Origin: Tipula vernalis
Taxonomy: Eukaryota > Arthropoda > Insecta > Diptera > Tipulidae
Direction: 5' to 3'
DNA: 64,000 bases
Assembly: GCA_958295665.1 (NCBI GenBank)
Contig: OY282560.1
Coordinates: forward strand, 145,444,091-145,508,090
The translations under genes were made by a program, and so were the position numbers. The notes under the pieces are model-generated. The model was given only the letters and a program-made list of their open reading frames with translations. It had not been told where the DNA came from and did not search any database. Below are positions 23,370-32,883 of this stretch, piece by piece; position 1 is the first letter of the stretch; every line of letters starts with the position of its first letter.

Positions 23370-23700
23370 TTTTTTTTACTGGCCCAATAACACACTTGCA
23401 AAATATCAGGAAGTTCTATTGGACTTTGTCTACCCTTAGTATTAAAAACTAAAACTCTCAATTTACAGTTACTGGCCCAAAATCACACGATAACTATCGG
23501 TTAAGCTATAGGTTCAGCTATATCTATAAACATTTAATTTTATATTTCGGCCCTTATAGTAAATTGAGGATTTTAGTTTTTAATACTAAGGGTAGCAAAG
23601 TTCAATAGAACTTCCCAATTTTTGGTATAATTATAGCTGAATCTATAGCTTAACCGATAGTTATCGTGTGATTTTGGGCCAGTAAAATTTTTTTAATTAA
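23370..23700. repeat. interleaved foldback MITE (A-B-A'-B')
   Basis: The ends are tttactggccca (left) and tgggccagtaaa (right). Inside, block A (about 23,408-23,467) is complementary to about 23,553-23,612, and block B (about 23,469-23,523, starting ttactggcccaaaatcacacg) is complementary to about 23,628-23,688. The order A-B-A'-B' is interleaved rather than nested, as if one element inserted into or recombined with a copy of itself. Confidence 0.7.
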
Positions 23701-23808
23701 CATTTAATTTTATATAAATTGAATTGAATTGTTTATGTAAATTAATGAAATGCATGTCGAAAACACCAATCAATCGATTTATGGTATATCTTTTTACAAA
23801 ATACGGAC

Positions 23809-23883
23809 ATGTTAAAAGTAAACTACAATTGATCCATATTTGCGGAAGGCAAATATGGATCACTTGTAGTTTATTTTTAACAT
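23809..23883. repeat. short palindrome 1
   Basis: About 34-bp arms (atgttaaaagtaaactac... / ...gtagtttatttttaacat) surround a 5-bp loop (ggaag), with few mismatches. Likely a small foldback element, one of several crowded between 22.8 and 24.1 kb inside the CMC transposase. Confidence 0.7.
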
Positions 23884-23898
23884 AGCAGTATTTAGGTA

Positions 23899-23950
23899 TT
23901 TTAATTTTATAAGCAATAGTAGTAAACTACTATTGCTTACAAAATTAAAA
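23899..23950. repeat. short palindrome 2
   Basis: Arms ttttaattttataagcaata / tattgcttacaaaattaaaa close tightly around agtagtaaactac. It adjoins palindrome 1. A third, looser hairpin based on gcttaacgaaatt...aatttcgttaagc lies at 24,023-24,081. Confidence 0.65.
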
Positions 23951-24197
23951 TTATTACATTTACCATATTTCATTCACGAAATTCAAACTTTCCGTTTTGT
24001 ACACAAAATAAAAATAAAAATTAGCTTAACGAAATTTTGATTTTAATGTATTTTTATGCAACGAATAATTTCGTTAAGCAGGTAATTGGTGCAGTTTATT
24101 TTTCTAAATTATCAAAATATAATTTGCAAGATTAATTTTAATAATTCCTTTTATTGATGAATTACCCCTGAATGTATGCATTCGAATAGCTCTACAT

Positions 24198-24740
24198 TTA
24201 TTTATATTTAGTAAGAATTAGATTAGTAAATACTTCATTCGCGTTGGATTTCAAGATGATTGAAGGGTAATGTGTTAAAATGTGATGCTTCGGTTTTAAT
24301 AGATCATTAAATCTTTGTGTATACATCTCGTTATAAAGTGCTATTTTATTTTTTAACATGCATAATATGTTCTCAGTAAAACTATCATAAAGTAAAATTT
24401 GAATCACTTCATCTAACAGACAAACATATTTCCATACTTTGTCATTTTGTGTTACTTTGTCACCAACAAGTAAAGAAAACAATTGTAATAACTTTAAACT
24501 TACTCGGGCCGACATATGAAGGTTTTTGTTTTTCAAATGGTCGTCTTTTATCAATAGTATTCGGTTTGTGCATTGTAATTCGCCATACTCGAAATATTTA
24601 ATTCTATTATTTAATTCATCTAAAGAAAAATACTGTTTATCTCTAATAAAATAATTAAGAGCATTTGATAAACCATTCTATTATATATGATCCTTAAGTT
24701 GTACTAAATTTTCAATAATATCTAATATTGTTATGGAAAA
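24198..24740 (-). pseudogene. CMC transposase, middle segment
   Basis: The frame reads IIENLVQLKDHI, then (after stops) SLDELNNRIKYFEYGELQ, then DDHLKNKNLHMSARVSLKL, LVGDKVTQNDKVWKYV and LLKPKHHILTHYPSIILKS. These blocks in this order are characteristic of CMC/EnSpm transposases (LKPKHH..(T/V)HYP). The frame then runs into unrelated sequence at about 24,240, and the conserved continuation appears at 22,690. Upstream it picks up where the 27.3-kb segment stops, across the Helitron/MITE insertion. Confidence 0.8.
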
Positions 24741-25440
24741 TTAGTTCCCAATGTCCTAGAGCCTCATGCTATAGCTCTAAAAATCACAAAAAAAATCTAG
24801 GCGGCCCCATTCTCCTTTGATTTTGAAATTATGACCGCCTTCAAGGTCAAAGGTCATAGAAACACATTTTAGTGCTTTTCCTATATTTCCAATTTACAAC
24901 TTCATATTTTATACCTCAGTAGCAACAAACTTCGTTTTCTTATTGAAAAAGTTTCGGGTTCGATGCTCATCAAAGTCCGTATTAATTTTAATAATATTTT
25001 TTTTCATAACGGCATTTTATTGGTTTAATACGAATTGAAAATCATAAAATTTTGTATTGTAAAACAATAAGTAGCTATGTAATAAATTTTGTAAAACTGG
25101 TATTCAACATTTAGGCTGATACAGCAAATTATTTCATTCAAAATTTAATAATTTACAAAAAAATTCGGGTTCGATTCTCACCAAGGACGTTTTGAATTAT
25201 TTATTTCTTTTTTATTTTTATTTTATAACGGCATTTCAATGCATCATAAGGAATTGAAAAATATAAAATTTTGTATCCTAAAGCTTTATGATGGCAGCAT
25301 TAGACAATTAGGAGTTTTCTACATATTTTTCCTATCGAAACCATAAAGTAAACCAAAGCAATTGTCATAGTAACGGGAGTTTTTTTTAAATTTTTTTGTT
25401 TGTTGTCATGGGAATGTAGTTCTATAAATCTTTGATTTAC
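24741..25440. repeat. two degenerate direct repeats, no gene
   Basis: Segments at about 24,940-25,070 and 25,170-25,300 share the order cgggttcgat(g/t)ctca, AT-rich spacer, ataacggcattt(t/c)a, gaattgaaaa and ataaaattttgta. The unit is about 230 bp. The cgggttcgattctca part resembles a tRNA T-loop or pol III B box, so a SINE-like origin is possible, but no A box was seen. Confidence 0.45.
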
Positions 25441-25454
25441 TCCTTAAAAGAAGA

Positions 25455-26707
25455 AGGGGGATCTGTTTTACCTGTTGCCTCTACAGGAATTGCAGCAAAT
25501 CTGCTTGATGGAGGGAGAACTTACCATTCTCAGTATACAAACTCCCTTTAGATTTACATGAGGATTCTTCCTCAAACTTTATAATATCAGTTACAAGTGT
25601 CAGTGCTGATATTGAAGCCATCAAAAATGCTAAGCTTTTGCTTTGGGACGAATGTACAATGATCCCTAAATACGCATTGAAATGTGTTGATAAACTCCTA
25701 AAGGAGATAATGCGAAATAATCAACCTTTTGGTGGTAAAGTTTTGTTGCTTAGAGGTGATTTCCGGCAGTGCCTTCCAGTTATTAAACATGGAACGAGAA
25801 ATTCTATTTTAGAAGCAATTGTCAAAAGATTTCATCTATGGAGAGACTTCCAGACTCTAAAACTAAAAAATAATGTGGGTCTCAAGACCCACCATACAGT
25901 GAATTCCTCCTTAAGATGGGAGTGGAACATTAAAAAACCAAGACGGTATTGAGGGCGATGTTATCGAAATACCTCAAGAATACCTTTCAAACTCCTTAAT
26001 AAAGGATACTTTTGGTGAAAAGGTAACAAAAGATCAAACCCCACAATTAGCAAAAACTGCTATTTTGTGTCCCAAAAATGAGGATGTGGATAAATTAAAT
26101 GAGGAGGTTCTTGATATCTTAGAAGGAGAAAGCTAGACCTACATTAGCATTGACCAAGTTGTGTCTGATGATCCTCAGGAAATTGATAATTTCCCTATTG
26201 AGTTTCTTCATAGTCTTACCCGTTCCGGTATGCCCCCTCACAAGTTAAATCTTAATGTTATTGCGAAACCTTAACACAAAAAGGGGACATAGCAATGGTT
26301 CCAGGTTGGTAGTCGAGAAACTCCAACCAAACCTAATTAGAGCAAAGGTACTTGCCGGTTCTGCGGAAGGGAACTTAGTGTTCATTCCCAGAATAGACCT
26401 TACTCCATCTGATGGCGATCTCCCCTTTAAAATGAAGAGATGCTAATTCCCTGTGAATTTTTTTTTTGCAATGATCATCAATAAGTCTCAAGGTCAAACA
26501 CTGGATAAAGTGGGTATTTATTTACCTGAACCAGTATTTAGTCATGGACAGCTTTATGTAGCCTTCTCAAGAGTGAGTAGAGGATCTGACATAAAAATAC
26601 AAATATTTGACAGTCATGGCCAAGGTAGAATTGGTCCAGACAAAAAAAAATTTACACTACGAATGTTGTGTACAAAGAAGTTTTCAGTAACGATCAGTAG
26701 TTACTGA
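25455..26707 (+). pseudogene. Helitron Pif1-like helicase remnant
   Basis: Plus-strand pieces give the latter part of a Pif1 helicase: VASTGIAANLLDGGRTYHS, LLLWDECTMIPK (Walker B), RGDFRQCLPVIKHGTR, SGMPPHKLNLN, then [53 protein letters not shown] and [12 protein letters not shown] with a stop at 26,705-26,707. The Walker A part and the Rep domain are absent. Stops and frameshifts separate the pieces. It lies in opposite orientation within the CMC transposase gene. A hairpin (aaaagcc...ggctttt) near 26,998-27,019 may mark its 3' end. Confidence 0.75.
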
Positions 26708-27091
26708 CCGAGCCAGCGGTGGCTCTTGACAAATGTACCGCCCGTGCTTTCTCCAAGTGAGAAAGCCTGTGGGGCAGCAATCAGAGAAGGGTCCACGTCC
26801 CCTGCCCTGGGTAAATTTCAACGGAAAATCCTTTTTGTATAATAATTCAATTACCACATTATAAATTTAACTGTGCATTGTAAATCATTTTGTTTTGTGT
26901 TTATGGTGTATACAAGTATGTGTAAGAATATGTAAAAATGTAAAATTCCATCAAAAACAGAAATATTGAGATTTATATAATGAAGTTAGTACGTAGTAAA
27001 AGCCAAATAAACGGCTTTTGTTATATATTTTAATTTGGTTTCAATAAATTTGTTTACGGTTCAACTAATTTCAAGCGTGTTTTTATTAAAA

Positions 27092-27322
27092 ACTAGACGT
27101 AAGCGCGTGCTACGCACGTGAGATATCAGTCGATAAGCGCTTATCTACTACCTGACAGGTCAGTAATATCGGATGATTAACATGCTAGCACTCAGTAAAC
27201 ATCCTAAAAAGATTTTTACTGAGTGCTAGCTTGTTAATCATCCGATATTACTGACCTGTGAGGTAGTAGATAAGCGCTTATCGACTGATATCTCACGTGC
27301 GTAGCACGCGCTTACGTCTAGT
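27092..27322. mobile_element. 231-bp palindromic MITE
   Basis: Nearly perfect arms of about 105 bp begin (a)ctagacgtaagcgcgtgc and end gcacgcgcttacgtctag(t), with a central loop of about 15 bp (catcctaaaaagat). If the flanking TA is the target duplication, the terminal repeat starts GACGTAAG, as in Tc1/mariner-type MITEs; CTAG is an alternative. It sits at the point where the CMC transposase reading FEGIIKY breaks off. The near-perfect arms suggest a recent insertion. Confidence 0.8.
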
Positions 27323-27339
27323 ATTTGATAATGCCTTCA

Positions 27340-28700
27340 AAACAATCATGCATGATATCTACACAAATATTTTGGGTTACATGAAACGTTTGCAATCTAT
27401 TGAAATATGAGTCAAACTTTATTCCGTTCAGTTTGTAATCATTTTGTCAGATCATCTTGGTAATTTTGGATATTTCTATAAGTTATATAGTTAGTTTAGT
27501 TTATATTTATGGATTTCAGTTCTCTCAACTTTGCAAAATCGACAAAAATATTTGTGATTAAATGAAAGGCTAAAACCTAACAAAGAATTTAAGCCTAAAT
27601 TATCGTCAATTATACTTCCTAAGACGAAAAAAAACTTTAAATTTAGTGCCTCTAATATTGAAAATAATGCCGGATTCTTCTAGATTTTGTAGTACTTTTA
27701 TTAATTTATTAACACTTTTATTGTATCCGTATTTTTTAATAACAGTGATTTTAATAAACATGGCTGGAAAAATAGTCGATAAGCTTGAAATGTTTTGAGG
27801 AATGGTGGGAAAATTAAAATAAAATGCTGCAAGCGACTGATTTCCTGCACGACTTCCTAATGCGTTACCTGTCTCAAAATCGTCGTATTATAAATTATTT
27901 GGAATTATGTATGCATCTATATAATTTTTAATTTTTATTTTCAAATTTGATACATGTACTAAGCTAGACATTTTTGAGGCATTGTTGTCTTGAAGCACTT
28001 TCCCATTTTCCAGAGTTTTTCTAAAACGCCTGGCAGCTCAAAAAATTTACGAATCAGGAATTGTATAGGCATTAACACCACAATAGATGATTGCTTATCT
28101 AGATAAGAAATTCCTTTTTTCATCACTTCAGTTAATTCAATATGAATAGTAAATTTTTCTGCTGGTTTGTATAAGTCTAAACTTTTTAGGGTCTTTAATA
28201 GTAAATATTCGCTATTAATTTCTTTAAAAGGCGTTTCGCATATTTTAAAAAGATGCTCGTATTTACATTTCATTTCCTCAGTAATACACGGTTCAATCTG
28301 TCGTTTTAACTCGTTTAGAATATTAAAAACAATTAAATTAGAAACATCTGATATAATAGTTTGTCACAGGGATGTTGTGACATTATTCATACCGTTCAAC
28401 TTTTACACAAATTTAAGTGCAAAAGAATAAATCTTTCGTTGAAACTCTGAAATACTATCGACCTGAGGATACAATTTTCCTATTTCAGATTTAGCATCAT
28501 ATTCAAACACACTAGCAAGAGAATTTATATTATTTGAATGTGTTTGCGAATTACAAGGAGTCCATTGAGAATCCCTTGAAATTCCGGAATCAATGACATT
28601 AAATTTTATTACAATAATTATAGTGGCGTTTTAGTTTACTTGAATTAGAAAAGGTTGATAAACATTTAGCATTTGGACATTTTGTAGTTATTTTCAAATG
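27340..28700 (-). pseudogene. CMC transposase, N-terminal half
   Basis: A C2H2-like finger (CPNAKCLSTFSNSSKLKRH) lies at about 28,620-28,685, then NSEYLLLKTLKSLDLYKP...VLMPIQFLIRKF (27,959-28,273), then YDDFETGNALGSRAG near 27,840-27,890, LGSIIDDNLGLNSLLGF, FCRFCKVERTEIHKYK, and finally TFHVTQNICVDIMHDCFEG at about 27,345-27,400. The YDDFE..N.LGS, DDNLG..S.LGF and DIMHDC.EG blocks are the core of CMC/EnSpm transposases and include likely catalytic acids. Frames shift repeatedly. It ends abruptly at the 231-bp palindrome. Confidence 0.85.
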
Positions 28701-28826
28701 GTTTAAATTTATGAACTATTTTTAAATGCAAAATATATGAATCAATTTCACTGCTTACATTAAGTAAACAATACAAATTAAATTTCAGTTATTTATAAAA
28801 TGATATAAAATTAAGGAAATTTAAAT

Positions 28827-30905
28827 TTAACAATTTAGGCCTGTAATTAACGATAAAACTTCAACATCTGGCTTATCACTTGAAGTTTTTAAATCAAAAA
28901 AATAATATTGCCAAAATAGCCAAACCTTATAGCATTCACTTGCGTACTTCAAATTCAGTGCAAAATGTATTTTGAATGCTATTGAAACACATTCCAAAAT
29001 ATTTTTAAAAGAGTAGAAGATTTGATCGTAACTAATCGCAAATTTTTTTTTCTTGATGTTCCAATATAACAATGAAGGGTTGCAGATTTACTCCATACTC
29101 TTTGCAAATATCCTTTTTCTTAGTTATCTCTTCTTTAAGATTGGTTGCGTTACTAAGTGGTAAAAAAAATGCGTTAATCGAATCCCGAATTGAAATTTTC
29201 CAAATTTTTTATCTGATTTTCGAATAAGCCGCGCAGAAGGTTTCAGTAGGTTATGAAGTCCTTTGAAGATTAACAAAAACTTTGACTTTGAAAATATATA
29301 AAAGAAAATTATGATTATTAGTATTTAAAGTTCCTCAGAAAAATCTGAATAGACATTTTGGCTGGAAAATAAACCCAGGATAATGCCTACATTTTGGGAT
29401 ACATCAGAAAGTTGTTCGAGAAATGATTTATCTTTAATTTTATTTTTCATAGTCGAAGTTATTTTATGAACAAAAGTATCCCATTTTTTTATCAAATGCT
29501 CTTTCTGGGAATAACATTTGAAACTCGAGATCAATCTAAGTATATAAAACATCATTTGAAATTGACATAATTAGTTTACAACCAAATTAGATTTATATAC
29601 AAGTCTAAAGGCGTCTGGGTCTCTGTAGATGATCCAATCCTCATAAAATGTCTGAACATCTAAATTATTATTTAAAAGTTCTTGTTGGCGCCCTTTAAAT
29701 GTACTTTGAAATTTTATTTCTACAGTAAGTACTACATGGAACATCCATGCACTGCAACCATTCTTTGTCCTTGGCGAATTCTTCGCCTTTCACATATTCT
29801 ATGTTGGTATTAAAATTTTGGCTGCTGTTTTCGCTAACTAATGAATATAAAAAAAACCGTGATATTAAAAAAAAAAATGCGCAAAATCAGCAAAATACCA
29901 ATTGAGTGCGATGAATCTTTTTTAATCCTTTTTGTCGCGCCAAAGAACCCAATTTTGTTCAGCTTTGGGGCTTCGCTTCTATATTTATTATAGAGTTTTC
30001 CGGTAGGTCGTTTTTTATCAATACGATGGTAGTAAAATTCCTATAAGTCGAGTTAAATTTATATATACGACTATCAAAAACATTTTTATCAGTAAGTTAC
30101 TGTGGGAAATTTTATCTTTTTTTCGCCAACAAAAGTACTTGCAATATTGGATGAAATTTTGTCGAAGTCAATGTAATTCAATGACGTATTTGAAACATAA
30201 TGATTTTCTAGTACGCCGTCCACAAGAATTTTTCTTTCAATATCTCCCAATTTAGGAGGGTTTGTCGAAAATAACTGTTCCAAATTTTTCGGCCCTTATC
30301 CGTGTTTAAAAATATTTTTAAAGCTTCGTTCGTGGTGCAAGTTTTCGAATTTTTTGGTGTTCTTTCAGTTGGTGTTATTACGCCATTTTGATTATGTTGG
30401 TTTTGAAGCCAATTATTTACCAATTATTATAGGGTCACTTCAACATTGTATCCCTAAAACAAAATGGCATTAAATTACAAATAAATATATTAAATTTCTG
30501 TGGAAATAATTACGTTTTCTTTCCGCCATTCAACTATGTATTTTGTTGCGAAGCCGTATCTTATAACATTGCTCACGATATGTCGGAAACATTTGATCCA
30601 ATTCGAGTTCCGATGTTAATTGCAAATCCGAAAGTTGATCATAGCCAGCTTCTGTAATATGAATACCGGTTCAAAGTTGTTGTTCTTGTAATAATAAAGA
30701 CTGGAATTAGGTTACCTGCAAATTTGTTTCGTAAATAGAGCATGTCCCACTGATACAGTATTTCTTCGACCTCGTTGCTATCTGCTGAATCACTTGGTAT
30801 ATTTACCAAAATTATTTCCTCATTATGCCGTCCTTGGTCAGTATTTTCGAAAATGATCATACATGAGAACAGTAGAATTCGTTGTTCCACTTTGTTCATT
30901 TTCAA
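28827..30905 (-). pseudogene. CMC accessory ORF, decayed
   Basis: Frames at 30,639-30,905, 30,208-30,423, 30,089-30,283, 29,325-29,555 and 28,827-29,072. The last (FKIHFALNLKYASECYKVWLFWQYYFFDLKT...EVLSLI) matches the usual C-terminus of the uncharacterised protein encoded upstream of the transposase in CMC/EnSpm elements. The 30.1-30.4 kb part (RKIWNSYFRQTLLNWEILKE, DKISSNIASTFVGEK) fits its N-terminal helical region. Its function is unknown. Order and strand agree with the transposase downstream. Confidence 0.55.
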
Positions 30906-31149
30906 CTCGTTTATTCACGAGTTCATTAGCTGCACAACTTTCGACAACACAAAATCTAATATTTATTTGTTTAAAGTAATAATACATACTTTTAATGATT
31001 TATCATTTATTAAATTATAAACACTGTAAAAATATATTTATTTATCACTCCACATGTGTTTATTGAACCTGTCGCAACATGAATGATAAAAACTCTAAAA
31101 TTATACGCTTGGAATATATTTTACCGTTAAAACATTTGTGTTTAATACA

Positions 31150-31713
31150 AAAATACTTTAAAGTGAGGAAAATATCCTAATATTAAGGCATTGATTCACA
31201 TTAAGTTTAACTTTATGCTTCAAATTCCATAATTTAAGGAATAACATTGTGTTAACTTTGTTTATATTTTGCCTTGTTTCGGCTATGTGCTACTTGTTAC
31301 GAACTTATTTTCAATTTTAATGTTTTTTCAACATTCTTCAATAAACGAACCTTATTGAATTGATTTTAATTCTGTATTTTCATTTTCGTCTAAGGATCAT
31401 CAGCCTAAAATTTAAAAATTTATTGTTTCCTTGATATTATGAATAAAACCCACAGATGAATGTACTGTTTAGATTTTACATTAATTCAATGTTAATTTTA
31501 CTCAAAATTATGTAAAATTCCTTAAAACTAAAACTAAATTATAAATTTTGCTTCAATTTTAGGAGTCTTTGAAAACCTTAGTTTGTGGAAAATAAGGTTG
31601 TGTTTAATGTTTAATTTACATTAAAACCAGAAAAATCTTACATTTTTGACTTAATTTTTGGAAATTTTAAATTCCTTGAAACAAAAACAGCGTTTCCTAA
31701 AATTGAGGTAGCC
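31150..31713. repeat. CMC element right subterminal repeats
   Basis: Copies of attaagg, atttaagga, attccttaa and attccttga are scattered through about 550 bp next to the right terminus, echoing the left end. No coding sequence was seen. Confidence 0.5.
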
Positions 31714-31727
31714 CTTTTTTCAGTGTA

Positions 31728-32559
31728 CAGCAAACTCCTGCAAAATTCTTTCGATTGCTGCAGGCAGTGCCAGCCATCGAGTTTTAGGAACTCCTAGTAA
31801 TTTTTTGTACTGTATTGATGATTCTTCACAGAATTGTTTTGAGTAACTCTAACAGTATATCTATGGAAAAATAAATATATTTGAGGAATACTATTTTCTA
31901 CTTTTTGCAGTAAATTATTTGTTTTAATAACCTATATGGTTTGACAAAATTTCGGTTGTTTCGCCATATATCTCATTAAAATCTAATATTTTTGTATATT
32001 GTATAAAATACCGAATCAAGACGGGATAAAGTTTTATCTCATTGTTTTCAAGATCTTTCATTACCTCTTCTTCAAAAATTGACTTACGTTTTGTCCGTTT
32101 GCAGGTAAATTTCTTATTAAAAAGCTTTCGAATTAAGGTGGTGGTACAGTCCATGCTGCGAATACTGTGGTTATGTGGTTGGTATGGTACGTAAAAATTC
32201 CTTCAGCTTTACCAATAGATTTTTCCTCATCGCCCCAACTCGTTTTCATAAAATTTTACTAAATTTTGAGAAGACCTGCTAGTTGCATTTAAACACGACT
32301 TGTGCAATTTAGTTTCATTGTGCTTTTTAATCGCTGTTGTACCTCCGCTTGAAATATTAAACGTTGTAACACACACAACACATTTTGCTATCGTCTCGTT
32401 GTTGTTTTGCGATATAATATGGGGAAAGTCCCGTCGTTTTAATTTCACACTTAAATAATTTTTTCCTTTTTTTTGTATTCTACAAGAAAAATAATTAAAA
32501 AAACTATTTTGCTCTCTATTTCTAAAATCGTTATCTAAATTATTTACAAAACTTACCAA
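31728..32559 (-). pseudogene. hAT transposase, N-terminal piece
   Basis: Minus strand from 32,559: a BED/TTF-like zinc-finger region (CVVCVTTFNISSGGTTAIKKH), then DCTTTLIRKLFNKKFTCKRTKRKS, then, next to the CMC insertion, YKKLLGVPKTRWLALPAAIER (31,735-31,850). These are in the order seen in GTF2IRD2/ZMYM-like hAT transposases. The region between (31,850-32,230) has stops and deletions; the catalytic core is largely missing. The reading crosses the CMC insertion in frame into 17,486. Confidence 0.75.
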
Positions 32560-32883
32560 TTTTATTTAAACAAATAATGTGGAATTCGATGGGGCAAACG
32601 ATTGGGCAGAATAAATCATTTATCTTTTGATTTAAATCAATTTTGACAAACCGAGATTTTTTCCAAGATTTACCAATACCAAGAAAAAGGAATGTCAATC
32701 TCAATTAGTGATGTGCTAAATCAATCTTTTTGGTTCTGTTTTGTTTATTTTCTCATATGTTTTTTAACAAAAAAGATCGAATTAGGCCACTCACTAATCT
32801 CAATTGTGACAATCCAAGATATCAAAAAATTCATCGTTTTTAATCACTCCGAAATGTTTACGAGTTCGTTATTTATTAATAAA

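Larger units (their letters stand above)
17489..31725 (-). mobile_element. 14.2-kb CMC/EnSpm DNA transposon, decayed
   Basis: The left end begins CACTGAAAAAA (17489) and the right end reads TTTTTTCAGTG (ending 31725), an 11-bp terminal inverted repeat of CACTG type. TA flanks both sides (17487-17488 and 31726-31727). The element interrupts a hAT reading frame, which proves its limits. Inside, on the minus strand, are two decayed genes typical of animal CMC/EnSpm elements: an accessory ORF (about 28.8-30.9 kb) and the transposase (pieces from 28.7 down to 22.1 kb). AATTAAGGAA-like motifs cluster near both ends. Later insertions inside it include a Jockey LINE, a Helitron piece and foldback MITEs, which account for much of its length. 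Confidence 0.85.
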
